Positions 5,359-13,275 of a stretch of DNA of 24,876 nucleotides are shown here, in pieces. The notes under the pieces were generated by a model, which did no database searches, was not told where the DNA came from, and saw only the letters and a program-made list of their open reading frames with translations. Positions within the stretch are counted from its first letter, which is position 1. Each line of letters begins with the position of its first letter. This stretch comes from Colivivens sp963645405 (GTDB lineage Bacteria; Bacteroidota; Bacteroidia; Bacteroidales; Bacteroidaceae). The stretch spans positions 1 through 24,876 of the forward strand of contig CAVISR010000040.1 in the NCBI GenBank assembly GCA_963645405.1, read 5' to 3'. Position numbers and translations under genes: made by a program.

Positions 5359-7596
5359 ATGAGACAAAACTACGCATTTAGTTTGAAAGCGCTGACTTTC
5401 GTCTTCGCTTTGCTCTTCATCAGCACAGCGGCAAGTGCTTACACTCAAGTCAACTGCTGGTGGTACACACGCGCCATGGTCTTTCCCGAAGGCGCAGGAA
5501 CAGTGTTCACCTGCCAAGTGGGAGCTGATGACGGAATTACGTATGAGGCAGTTTCCGACTGCAAGTACAATGTATTCTACTTCAAGGAGTGGGCATACAA
5601 GTACTTCTACTTCTATTCACAGCCTAACGACGGCTACATCTTCCTCGGCTGGAAGAAACTCGACAAGAACTACTGGGTGGAGCTCGAAACCAACCCTAAT
5701 GCCCAGGTGAAAGATTTCCTTGCTGCCGAATATGAGTCAAATAGTGAGATTGCCGGCTTCTATCTTGAGACAACACAGTTCTCCGATTCAGAAGACGACG
5801 TGAACTATTCAAAGTATCCGGACTACACTTATGTGGCAGTGTTCGGAAGCTTTGGTTTGAAATACATCCCAGGTCAGGAATCGCTCGGAACCATGTCAGT
5901 GGACGACCCCGACGTAGAGATTGGCGGTTCGACACAAGTGAATGCAACTCCAGCCGATGGTGCAGAGTTCCTCTACTGGGTGGACGAGGAAGGCAACAAA
6001 GTGTCTGACGAAAATCCTTACACCGTAGAGGTGACACGCAGCGGCTATCTCAGTCCCGTGTTCTCAGCCCCGGGCTACATCACCATGGACTTTGGCAAAG
6101 GTTCATACAAACTTATCGGTACTTCCGACAAGTCGTACTTTGTGCCTTCAGGCTTCTGCTACTACATGGTTACTCCGCTCGTTGAAAACACTTACATCGA
6201 CAGCGACGACAATGTGCAGAAATACACTGTCAGCCCCAATCATTTTGCCGATTCCACAGCCCATATCCTTGGAGCCTATCAACGCTCATATGCCCTCTAC
6301 CAGGGCAATGCAGGACTTTTCTATGGCAAGGGTCTCGGTACATTCCTGGTGGAACCAGCAGCCTACCCATCCTTCAACACCGACAATATGCTCATTTCCA
6401 CAGGCAGCGACACGGTCGACATTGCCAAGCTGTCGCACGACGGAATGAAATACTATGTGTTCGACGGCAAGAACAAGTTCATCCAGACAGCCGATGCAGT
6501 GCTGCCGCCTGACTCAGCCTATCTTGCCATTGCAGCCGACTACGAGGGCTACAAGTTCAGTGAGTTCACCGTGATGCAGCCCGATGAGTATGAGGCATTC
6601 ATGCAAGGCGTGGGTCAGAACATTGTTTATCTCACAGCAGAGCGAAAGATTGGACAAGGCAGTACAGCCACTGAAATCGCCTACGATGAGGAAGCCATCC
6701 TCAAGAAATTAGGCATCGCTTCAGTAAGTGAAGACAATGTGTTCCCAATCAACGCCACTACCGGCGAGGCAGTGAAGGACTGGAAACAATACGACGGATG
6801 GTTTGATGCCAGTGGCGATGCAACAGCCGACAACAAGTTTGTCCGCCTGCAATATCCACACGATGGCAAGCTTCTGCTCAGTACCTCTGCTGACAACGAA
6901 CCAGCTGACGGCAGCGGCTTCATGGCACAATGGGCAATCTGCTCAGCCACCGACACTGTCATCCTTCATGTCGATGCTTCATTCGTTGAACATGAGTCAG
7001 TCAAATTCTCAATATGCGACACCATCGTTAAGGCAAGCACTACTTACTATACTATGAGTCAAGACTTCGGTGATGACTATGAAGGAGAGGAAGACCCGTA
7101 CACCTACACTGACTACATGGAACACAACGTCACTCTCACTGCCGACCAGGCAGACCTCATCAAGGCAGAGCTTGGTATCGACGACCTCTCAGCAGTGGAA
7201 ATCAAGGGCTACAACCTCCAGACAGAGAAAATCCTCAATGATGTGTCAGTCTACGACGGATGGCGCAATTCCTATGGTGACTTTGCTTCATGGACTGGCA
7301 ATGCATCTTCACCAATCAGCGTGAAGGCTGTTGATGCCACCCACTATCTCACCTACAACCTTGCATCCGTCACTACTGGCGACTACAAGGCTTATTGGGC
7401 ACTCGTTGCAAACAGAAAGGCAGTGCTCGTGGAAATCACTGTATCACATGTGTACTCCCTGCCTACAGCCATCGCTGAGGTAAAGGATGAGTCAGCAACC
7501 ACTGATGAGTTCTTTGACCTTGCAGGACGCCGCATCAACCGCATTTCTGCCCCAGGCATCTACATCCGTGGAGGCAAGAAGATTCTCGTGAAATAA
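5359..7596 (+). CDS. Large secreted protein with C-terminal sorting-like tail, unknown function
   Basis: The frame opens at 5293, but its promoter element ends at 5291, so the ATG at 5359 is chosen; it gives MRQNYAFSLKALTFVFALLF, a typical signal peptide ending near ASA. The 745-residue product has two segments like bacterial beta-sandwich repeats found in listerial and Bacteroidetes surface proteins: one around residues 45-100 (PNDGYIFLGWKKL) and a clearer one around 170-235 (VNATPADGAEFLYWVDEEG, ENPYTVEV, PVFS). The middle has no recognised domain. The last 30 residues, FFDLAGRRINR then GIYIRGGKKILVK, match the tail common in Prevotella exported proteins and resemble type IX secretion signals. 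I infer surface export or secretion; ligand or activity is unknown. A hairpin at 7742-7775 follows. Confidence 0.8.
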   Translation: MRQNYAFSLKALTFVFALLFISTAASAYTQVNCWWYTRAMVFPEGAGTVFTCQVGADDGITYEAVSDCKYNVFYFKEWAYKYFYFYSQPNDGYIFLGWKKLDKNYWVELETNPNAQVKDFLAAEYESNSEIAGFYLETTQFSDSEDDVNYSKYPDYTYVAVFGSFGLKYIPGQESLGTMSVDDPDVEIGGSTQVNATPADGAEFLYWVDEEGNKVSDENPYTVEVTRSGYLSPVFSAPGYITMDFGKGSYKLIGTSDKSYFVPSGFCYYMVTPLVENTYIDSDDNVQKYTVSPNHFADSTAHILGAYQRSYALYQGNAGLFYGKGLGTFLVEPAAYPSFNTDNMLISTGSDTVDIAKLSHDGMKYYVFDGKNKFIQTADAVLPPDSAYLAIAADYEGYKFSEFTVMQPDEYEAFMQGVGQNIVYLTAERKIGQGSTATEIAYDEEAILKKLGIASVSEDNVFPINATTGEAVKDWKQYDGWFDASGDATADNKFVRLQYPHDGKLLLSTSADNEPADGSGFMAQWAICSATDTVILHVDASFVEHESVKFSICDTIVKASTTYYTMSQDFGDDYEGEEDPYTYTDYMEHNVTLTADQADLIKAELGIDDLSAVEIKGYNLQTEKILNDVSVYDGWRNSYGDFASWTGNASSPISVKAVDATHYLTYNLASVTTGDYKAYWALVANRKAVLVEITVSHVYSLPTAIAEVKDESATTDEFFDLAGRRINRISAPGIYIRGGKKILVK

Positions 7597-7624
7597 AGTC
7601 GAGTTTCATAAATCACACATTGGG

Positions 7625-7693
7625 CACGTTGCCTATCAATACTTCAACACGTTGCCTATAAGTACGTCGGCACGTTGCCCATAAACACTTCTT
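7625..7693. repeat. 23-bp tandem array, three units
   Basis: CACGTTGCC begins at 7625, 7648 and 7671, exact period 23, each followed by TATCAATA-like sequence. Two further degraded copies occur near 7698 and 7718. Confidence 0.75.
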
Positions 7694-7741
7694 TGGGCAC
7701 ATCGTTACATAGATTGATACATTGCCCGATAAATTGAATTG

Positions 7742-7775
7742 CCCCGACATGCATTCCCCGTGAAGCATGCCGGGG
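7742..7775 (+). terminator. GC-rich hairpin, probable terminator
   Basis: CCCCGACATGC (7742-7752) pairs with GCATGCCGGGG (7765-7775) with a single A-C mismatch and a 12-base loop. Only TAATTTCG follows, so the T-run is weak. It is the only strong hairpin after the gene ending at 7596. Confidence 0.5.
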
Positions 7776-7924
7776 TAATTTCGTCCTATACGTGGCTCTG
7801 GTCGTTATGACTTGTCATTGTTGGGTTTGGACTTGTCATCGTTTGCTTTGCCTGGCCCGTACTGTTTGCAGGTTCACCGCTGCTGTTGTCGGATTTGTTA
7901 TTGCAGCTTTATACTTGCCTCTGC

Positions 7925-8047
7925 CTACTCTTCTATTATCCAGTCGTCCACCGTGCGTGTGTCTTTATTCATGCTGACACCCACCTTCACCATTTTGCGG
8001 TTTTCCTCCCGAAAGGCATCACCATAGATAATACAATGGATTTTGTG
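7925..8047 (-). pseudogene. Possible coding remnant
   Basis: One minus frame gives a 40-residue stretch with protein-like composition, including AFREENRKMVKVGVSMNKDT and VDDWIIEE before a stop. Upstream of it the same frame turns into improbable Leu/Phe-rich sequence. No family was recognised. Between 7776 and 7924 nothing coding is seen, only loose 21-23 bp periodicity (CTTGTCAT at 7811 and 7832). Confidence 0.2.
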
Positions 8048-8142
8048 GTTCTGTAGGAACAGAAGAAATACGAAGACGATAATTTGGAGGGAATGTAAGG
8101 CTGTTGCTCGCTTCGCTTTGGGCATTGGCTCATGTCGGCTTT

Positions 8143-8296
8143 GGGCAACTGGTTGTGTCAGTTCGGGCAACTGGTCGTGTCAGCTCGGGCAACTGGTCGT
8201 ATCGGCTCGGACAACCGTTCGTATCAGCTCGGACAACCGTTCGTATCAAACAAAACAACCGGTTGTATTGGGCGATACAACCGGTTGTGTGAAATG
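8143..8296. repeat. 22-bp tandem array, seven units
   Basis: Units start at 8143, 8165, 8187, 8209, 8231, 8253 and 8275, exact period 22. The core drifts along the array from CAACTGGTTG through CAACCGTTCG to CAACCGGTTG, which is a perfect palindrome in the last two units (ACAACCGGTTGT at 8255-8266 and 8277-8288). A diverged first unit may begin near 8120. The array lies between two convergent genes. Confidence 0.9.
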
Positions 8297-8372
8297 AGGC
8301 ATTCGGTCAAGGCTGAATGCTCGAACTTTTATGCGTTTCTGCCTGCAGCTTTATGTCTGACCTTCAGTAGCT

Positions 8373-11000
8373 TTATGCCTGGCCTTTTGTTGCTTTCTTC
8401 TTTTTTACTTCAATGAGTATGGAAGCGATGAGAATGAGAGCGAGGATGGCAAAGCTGATGTTGGCAATGAGTTCGGTCTGGTCTACTGACTCGGGATGGA
8501 ACTGCATGTGGATGGTGTGCTTGCCTGCCGGGACGTACATGGTTCTGAGTACGTAGTCGGCTCTGCCAATGCTGGCTGGCTTGCCGTCGATGGTGGCTGT
8601 CCATCCTGGATAGTAAATCTCGGAGAATACCACGAGTCCTCCCTTGCTGGAGTTCGCTTCGTACTCCACTTCGTCGGGAGTGAGGCTAGTCTGTCGGATG
8701 ACTGCAGTGGTGTCGCCCTTGGCTCCGTCGAGTTGGCAACCATTGAAGATTGACTGGAACTGCTTGTCGATGACAGCGGTGTGGCGCGGACTGAACTTGC
8801 GGAGTCCGTCAAGCTCTTCGTTGGCATTGTCCACCCATTGTACTCCGTCGACGAACCATGCGTTGCCGTAGGCTGCATTGTTTTCAATCGGGATATTTAT
8901 GTTGTTCTGTCCCGGGAGGATGAACCAACGGGTGTTCATCATGTTGATGACGGGATAGATGGAGTCAGTGTTGATGCGGCTGAGGTCATAGATTGGATAG
9001 CCTGCGCCTTGTGCCATGGCAACGGTGTCCAATGGTGCGGCGCTGAGTGCTTCATACACTTTCGACATCTCAGGCGCAATGTGGGCTTCGATGAGTTCTT
9101 GGTAGCGGCGCAGTTTGGCAGCATGATAACCTCCTACACTGCTGTAGAAATAAGAGGTGGTGTTGTCGTTGAATGTGCTTACGGTGTAGTTGAGTACACG
9201 GTAGTTGCGCTTGTCGCCGGAACGCGAGAGAATGTAGTTGTCGGCATCGCTCTTCTGGATGGAAGCTGTTGTGCGTGGGGTTTCAAACATCTGGTCGTTG
9301 AGATAACGCTTGTTGACTGCCCACATGTCGATGAGGCAGATGGCGATGATGAACATGTAGTTGGGCACTAACAGTGTCTTTTCCTTGCCCTGGGCTGTGC
9401 GGAGGAGGAAGAAGGCTCCGAGCACTATGATGATTGCCGAACGCCAGGCATCTGATGTGAGCATGGCAGCTCGCATGGAGCTGAGACTGCTGAGGATGGT
9501 TTGTCCGGTTGTTTCGTCGAAGTAGCCTTTGGCAATGTATTGGGCGATGGCAGTGCGGTCGTTTGAACTGATGCATTCACCGAACAATGTGTTTGGCATG
9601 ACGGCAAAGGCAAGGCAGATGACGACTGTAATGACGGTGCTTATGGTGAGTGCACGAAGCATCTTGCCGCGCGACTGTTGGTCAGCGCACTGTTCAACGA
9701 ATCGCTTGAGTCCGAGCATTGCAAGCAGAGGTATGGTGAACTCTGCCACTACCAGGATGGAACTGACTGTACGGAACTTGGCGTACATCGGCACATGGTC
9801 GATGAAGAAGTCGGTGAACGGCATGAAGTTGCGTCCCCATGACAGAAGTACGGACAGCAGAGTGGCGATGAGCAGTGCCCATTTGAGCGGACTACGGTTG
9901 GGCAGTACGATGAGGGAGAGTACGAAGAGCATGCAGACCAGTGCGCCCACATAGACCGGACCGCTGGTGCCAGGTTGCTCGCCCCAGTACTGGGTGAAGG
10001 CTCCGTAGATGCCGTTGTTGGCAAGCAGCGGGTCTGCTTTCTTCATGGCTGTTTCGTTGGCAGAGAGTGGTACGCTTGCTCCGCCCATCACATCGGGAAT
10101 GAGTAGTGTCCAGGTCTCGCCTACACCGTAGCTCCATGCGGTGATGTAGGAACGTTCGAGCCCACTGTCGGTCTGGTCGTCGGTCTTGCCGGCTTTCACC
10201 AGTTCGCTCTTTCCGCGCATTGTGTCTTTTGAATATTCGTAGGTGTGGAAGAGGTTGGAGGCATTGAGCCCTACTGCTATGACTGCTGCCACGATGATGG
10301 AACCGCTTCCTTTCAGCCAGCTGCGGAAGTCAATCTGCACTTCCCCTTTCTTCGACATGAGGCTCTCGATGAGGAATGCAATGGCGATGAGTGCTTCGGG
10401 CAAGAGGAAGTAGTAGGTCATCTGCACGTGGTTGCTCATGATTTGAAGTGATGCGAAGATGGCTGTCACCACACATCCGATGAGATATCGGCGACGGTAG
10501 CACAGCACCATTCCGGCTATGGTTGGCGGAATGTAGGCAAGTGTGAGCACTTTCCAGATGTGCCCGGCTGCTATGATGATGAAGAAATAGCTCGAGAATG
10601 CCCACACGATGGCTCCGAGGGCTGACATCCATTGACGGAAGTCGAATGCTCGCAGGAGTATGTAGAACCCGAGCATGGATATGAAGATGTAGAACACATA
10701 GTCGGGCAGCCACAGATGGTAGACCTTCTCGATGAACGACATCTTCTTGACTGAGTCGTATGACGGCGCAATCTGGTAGGTAGGCATTCCTCCAAAGACA
10801 CTGTTGGTCCAGCGTGGAGTCTCGCCGTCGTGGCTTTGACGGTAGGCATTGATTTCCACTCCAAGTCCGTCGGCAGCGCTGTTGTCGTGCTGGTTGAGTC
10901 GGCGTCCGTCGATGTCGGCAGGATAGAAATACACTAATGATATTACTGCGAACAGAATGATGCAGGCAATGTCTGCCCACCATTTTTTTAGTACGTTCAT
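8373..11000 (-). CDS. YfhO family integral membrane protein
   Basis: The 875-residue product matches the bacterial YfhO membrane family: an N-terminal helix (IACIILFAVISLVYFYP), then the family's early periplasmic loop with GRRLNQHDNSA and FGGMPTYQI, about a dozen hydrophobic helices up to residue 560, a large C-terminal periplasmic domain (about 580-835) and a last helix with a Lys-rich tail. The family belongs to the GT-C type membrane glycosyltransferase-like proteins; in Firmicutes YfhO relatives glycosylate teichoic acids, but the acceptor in Bacteroidetes is not established. It is the last gene of the minus-strand cluster that contains waaA, which fits a role in envelope glycans. A 22-bp tandem array lies just upstream. 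Confidence 0.85.
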   Translation of the reverse strand: MNVLKKWWADIACIILFAVISLVYFYPADIDGRRLNQHDNSAADGLGVEINAYRQSHDGETPRWTNSVFGGMPTYQIAPSYDSVKKMSFIEKVYHLWLPDYVFYIFISMLGFYILLRAFDFRQWMSALGAIVWAFSSYFFIIIAAGHIWKVLTLAYIPPTIAGMVLCYRRRYLIGCVVTAIFASLQIMSNHVQMTYYFLLPEALIAIAFLIESLMSKKGEVQIDFRSWLKGSGSIIVAAVIAVGLNASNLFHTYEYSKDTMRGKSELVKAGKTDDQTDSGLERSYITAWSYGVGETWTLLIPDVMGGASVPLSANETAMKKADPLLANNGIYGAFTQYWGEQPGTSGPVYVGALVCMLFVLSLIVLPNRSPLKWALLIATLLSVLLSWGRNFMPFTDFFIDHVPMYAKFRTVSSILVVAEFTIPLLAMLGLKRFVEQCADQQSRGKMLRALTISTVITVVICLAFAVMPNTLFGECISSNDRTAIAQYIAKGYFDETTGQTILSSLSSMRAAMLTSDAWRSAIIIVLGAFFLLRTAQGKEKTLLVPNYMFIIAICLIDMWAVNKRYLNDQMFETPRTTASIQKSDADNYILSRSGDKRNYRVLNYTVSTFNDNTTSYFYSSVGGYHAAKLRRYQELIEAHIAPEMSKVYEALSAAPLDTVAMAQGAGYPIYDLSRINTDSIYPVINMMNTRWFILPGQNNINIPIENNAAYGNAWFVDGVQWVDNANEELDGLRKFSPRHTAVIDKQFQSIFNGCQLDGAKGDTTAVIRQTSLTPDEVEYEANSSKGGLVVFSEIYYPGWTATIDGKPASIGRADYVLRTMYVPAGKHTIHMQFHPESVDQTELIANISFAILALILIASILIEVKKKKATKGQA

Positions 11001-11010
11001 TGTCTTCTAT

Positions 11011-11076
11011 TAATCTGAATGTTCTTTTCTGTTAATCTGGTTGTCCTTTTCCTTTAATCTGAATGTTCTTTCCGGA
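11011..11076. repeat. 22-bp tandem array, three units
   Basis: TAATCTG begins at 11011, 11033 and 11055, exact period 22; the first and third units share TAATCTGAATGTTCTTT. It fills most of the 102-bp gap between two genes of the same operon. Confidence 0.85.
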
Positions 11077-11102
11077 CCTTCAATATGATACTTCTCAAGT
11101 CT

Positions 11103-11681
11103 TCAATCTTGTTCCTTGGCTTCATCTGCAGAAGGCTTGGCACAGGCGCTTTGTTGCGGTTGCCCGGTGTCGCTGTACCAGTCCTTGTACATGATGTAGT
11201 GCTTGGCAATGCCTTGGTTCAGCTCTTTTGCCTGTTCGGGGTCGACTTTCTTTATGAACTTTGCAGGCACTCCGCCCCAGAGTTCTCCGTCGCCCACTTT
11301 GGTATTCTTCAGCACGAGTGCGCCTGCTGCCACGATGGCCCCCTCGCCTATCTCGGCATCGTCGAGTATGGTTGCCCCCATCCCGATGAGCGCACAGTTC
11401 TTGACTTTGCATCCGTGGAGGGTTACGTTGTGACCGATGGTCACGTCGTCGCCTATCTCGATAGCGGCTTTCTTGTAGAGAGTGTGGAGGCAGCTGCCGT
11501 CCTGGATGTTCACCCTGTTGCCTATCTTGATGTAGTTCACGTCGCCGCGCACCACTGCATTGAACCATACGGTGCATTGGTCGCCCATGCTGACATCGCC
11601 CACGATGGTGGCGTTCTCTGAGAAGTAGCAGTCTTTGCCCCATCGGGGAGTCATGCCGCAAACTGTCTTAATCAGTGCCAT
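11103..11681 (-). CDS. Gamma-carbonic anhydrase-like hexapeptide-repeat protein
   Basis: The frame is open from 11732, but the first 17 residues are polar and unlike the family, so the ATG at 11681 (MALIKTVCGM) is preferred; it gives 192 residues, the usual length. The product is a left-handed beta-helix of hexapeptide repeats (ATIVGD, CTVWFN, IKIGNR, VNIQDG, IEIGDD, VTIGHN). His66, His84 and His89 match the three zinc ligands of gamma-class carbonic anhydrases (LHT, IGHN, TLHG), and Arg45, Asp47 and Gln60 also fit. Members such as YrdA and PaaY keep the site, but carbonic anhydrase activity varies, so the reaction is uncertain. It is cytosolic and lies between waaA and yfhO. Confidence 0.85.
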   Translation of the reverse strand: MALIKTVCGMTPRWGKDCYFSENATIVGDVSMGDQCTVWFNAVVRGDVNYIKIGNRVNIQDGSCLHTLYKKAAIEIGDDVTIGHNVTLHGCKVKNCALIGMGATILDDAEIGEGAIVAAGALVLKNTKVGDGELWGGVPAKFIKKVDPEQAKELNQGIAKHYIMYKDWYSDTGQPQQSACAKPSADEAKEQD

Positions 11682-11797
11682 TTTATTCCCTGTTTCTTTA
11701 TTTGTCTTGTTCTTTATATGTCTTGCTCCCAATTGTTTGCCAGGTTATAGCCGGTCGTTCCCGATTGACCTTTGCACCCAATTGTTTGCTTTGTTAC

Positions 11798-13060
11798 TTA
11801 TTTGTTGTCTCCGAAAATGATGTTGTAGCATTTCTCGGTTGCTCCTGCGTTGCCGTAGATGTAGCGGCTGGCTGCTTCGCCTGCTTCCCTGATGGTCTCG
11901 GGATGCTGGAGGAATTGGTCGGCGATGGCTGCAAACGAGTCGGCATCGGTGTATTCGAACGATCCTTTGCACTGCAGCAGGGCTTGGGCTTCCTGGAACT
12001 TCTTGTTGTTTGGTCCGAAGACTACTGGAATACCGTAGACTGCTGCCTCGGGCACATTGTGGATGCCCACTCCAAATCCACCGCCCACGAGCGCAAAGTC
12101 GCCGTAACGATAGATGGACGAGAGCTTGCCGAAACAGTCGACGATAAGCACTTCGGCTTCCTGCAGCACTTCATCGGGCACATTCTGTGTGCCGTCTTCA
12201 GTGGTGACGGATGAGTAGAAGACCACTTTGCGGTCGGAGAGCAGTGAGCGGAGCTCCTGCAGACGGTGACCGGTAATCTTGTGAGGCGCAATGATGAGCT
12301 TCCAGTCTCTGTGGTTGCGGAAATAGGGAATGTAGATTTCCTCATCGGGCAACCAGCTGCTGCCTGCAATGAAGGTGTGCTTGCCGTCTACGAAAGTCTT
12401 TACGACTGGCAGGTTTGCTGATTTCTTCTTTATCTTTATCACTTGGTCGAACCTTGTGTCGCCCACCACTGTCACATTGGTGATGCCGTGCTGCCCGAGC
12501 AGAACTTTTGATTTCTCTGTCTGCACGAAGAAGTAATCGAACTGGGGAAGCGGTTCGATCGAGCCGTACCACTTGAAGAAGTGCATGTCGTCGCGGAAGA
12601 TGCTGCTCACGCTGTAGAGTTTCACTCCGCGCTTGTGTGCACGCTTGAGGTAGTTGGTCCAGAACTCGTACTTTATGAAGATTCCAATCTCCGGATGTGC
12701 CAAGCGGATGAAACTGGCTGCGTTGCCCGGTGTGTCGAACGGCAGGTAGCAGACCACGTCGGCTCCTTCGTAGTCCTTCCTCACTTCATAGCCCGAGGGC
12801 GAGAAGAAGGTAAGCAGAATCTTGTATTCTGGCAGGTTTCGTCTCACGGTTTCCATCAGCAGGCGTCCTTGCTCGAATTCACCGAGGGATGCGCAATGGA
12901 ACCAGATGACTTTGTCTGTCTTCTTTATTGCTTTGTATAGTTTCAAATATGTCTGGGCTTGACCTTTCACCTGGTGTCGGATTTTCTTCACGAACAGTGA
13001 CGAGAAGATTGCTCCGAGCGAGAAGATGTACATTCCCAAACTATAAATCAATGTCTTCAC
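11798..13060 (-). CDS. waaA: 3-deoxy-D-manno-octulosonic acid (Kdo) transferase
   Basis: This enzyme transfers Kdo from CMP-Kdo to lipid A precursor at the inner face of the cytoplasmic membrane. The 420-residue product has an N-terminal membrane anchor (about residues 4-24), then the GT30 acceptor domain with FHCASLGEFEQGR, where the Glu matches the catalytic base, SPSGYE, YLPFDTPGNA, and KYEFWTNYL. The C-terminal donor domain has AGSSWLPDEE, IIAPHKI, VGGGFGVGIHNVPEAAVYGIPV and FGPNNKKFQEA, which bind CMP-Kdo. The length is normal for the family. The start is GTG at 13060; an ATG at residue 10 is an alternative. It follows gltX on the same strand across a tandem-repeat gap of 215 bp. Confidence 0.93.
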   Translation of the reverse strand: MKTLIYSLGMYIFSLGAIFSSLFVKKIRHQVKGQAQTYLKLYKAIKKTDKVIWFHCASLGEFEQGRLLMETVRRNLPEYKILLTFFSPSGYEVRKDYEGADVVCYLPFDTPGNAASFIRLAHPEIGIFIKYEFWTNYLKRAHKRGVKLYSVSSIFRDDMHFFKWYGSIEPLPQFDYFFVQTEKSKVLLGQHGITNVTVVGDTRFDQVIKIKKKSANLPVVKTFVDGKHTFIAGSSWLPDEEIYIPYFRNHRDWKLIIAPHKITGHRLQELRSLLSDRKVVFYSSVTTEDGTQNVPDEVLQEAEVLIVDCFGKLSSIYRYGDFALVGGGFGVGIHNVPEAAVYGIPVVFGPNNKKFQEAQALLQCKGSFEYTDADSFAAIADQFLQHPETIREAGEAASRYIYGNAGATEKCYNIIFGDNK

Positions 13061-13076
13061 TACTTGATATTTATGT

Positions 13077-13275
13077 CAGTTGGTCTTATTGATATTCATT
13101 CCAGCCGGTCTTGCTGATGCTATGTCAGTCGACCTTGTTGCTTTCTTTGCCAGTATACCTTTATTATATATGTCAGCCGACTTGCTGTTGCCAGTGCCAG
13201 TCTACCTTATTTATATATAGGAGAAGACTCGTTGCCAGTGCCAGTTGGTCTTGCTGATATTCATTCCATCCGGTC
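13077..13275. repeat. 23-25 bp degenerate tandem array, about nine units
   Basis: Units are anchored by CAG at 13077, 13102, 13126, 13151, 13174, 13198, near 13221, 13242 and 13267. Well-matched units contain CAGTTGGTCTT or CAGCCGGTCTT followed by GCTGATATTCAT. The last unit runs into the gltX stop codon. Confidence 0.8.

Noticed and set aside
8143..8296. CRISPR array
   Set aside because: Units abut directly without spacers, they are too short and diverged, and no cas gene is present.
8043..8416. Several overlapping short open frames in the 22-bp array
   Set aside because: A period of 22 is not a multiple of three, so the unit changes frame at each repeat; the open frames are by-products.
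11690..11797. Another tandem array in the waaA to gamma-carbonic anhydrase gap
   Set aside because: AATTGTTTGC recurs at 11731 and 11780, 49 bases apart, but the expected middle unit does not align well.
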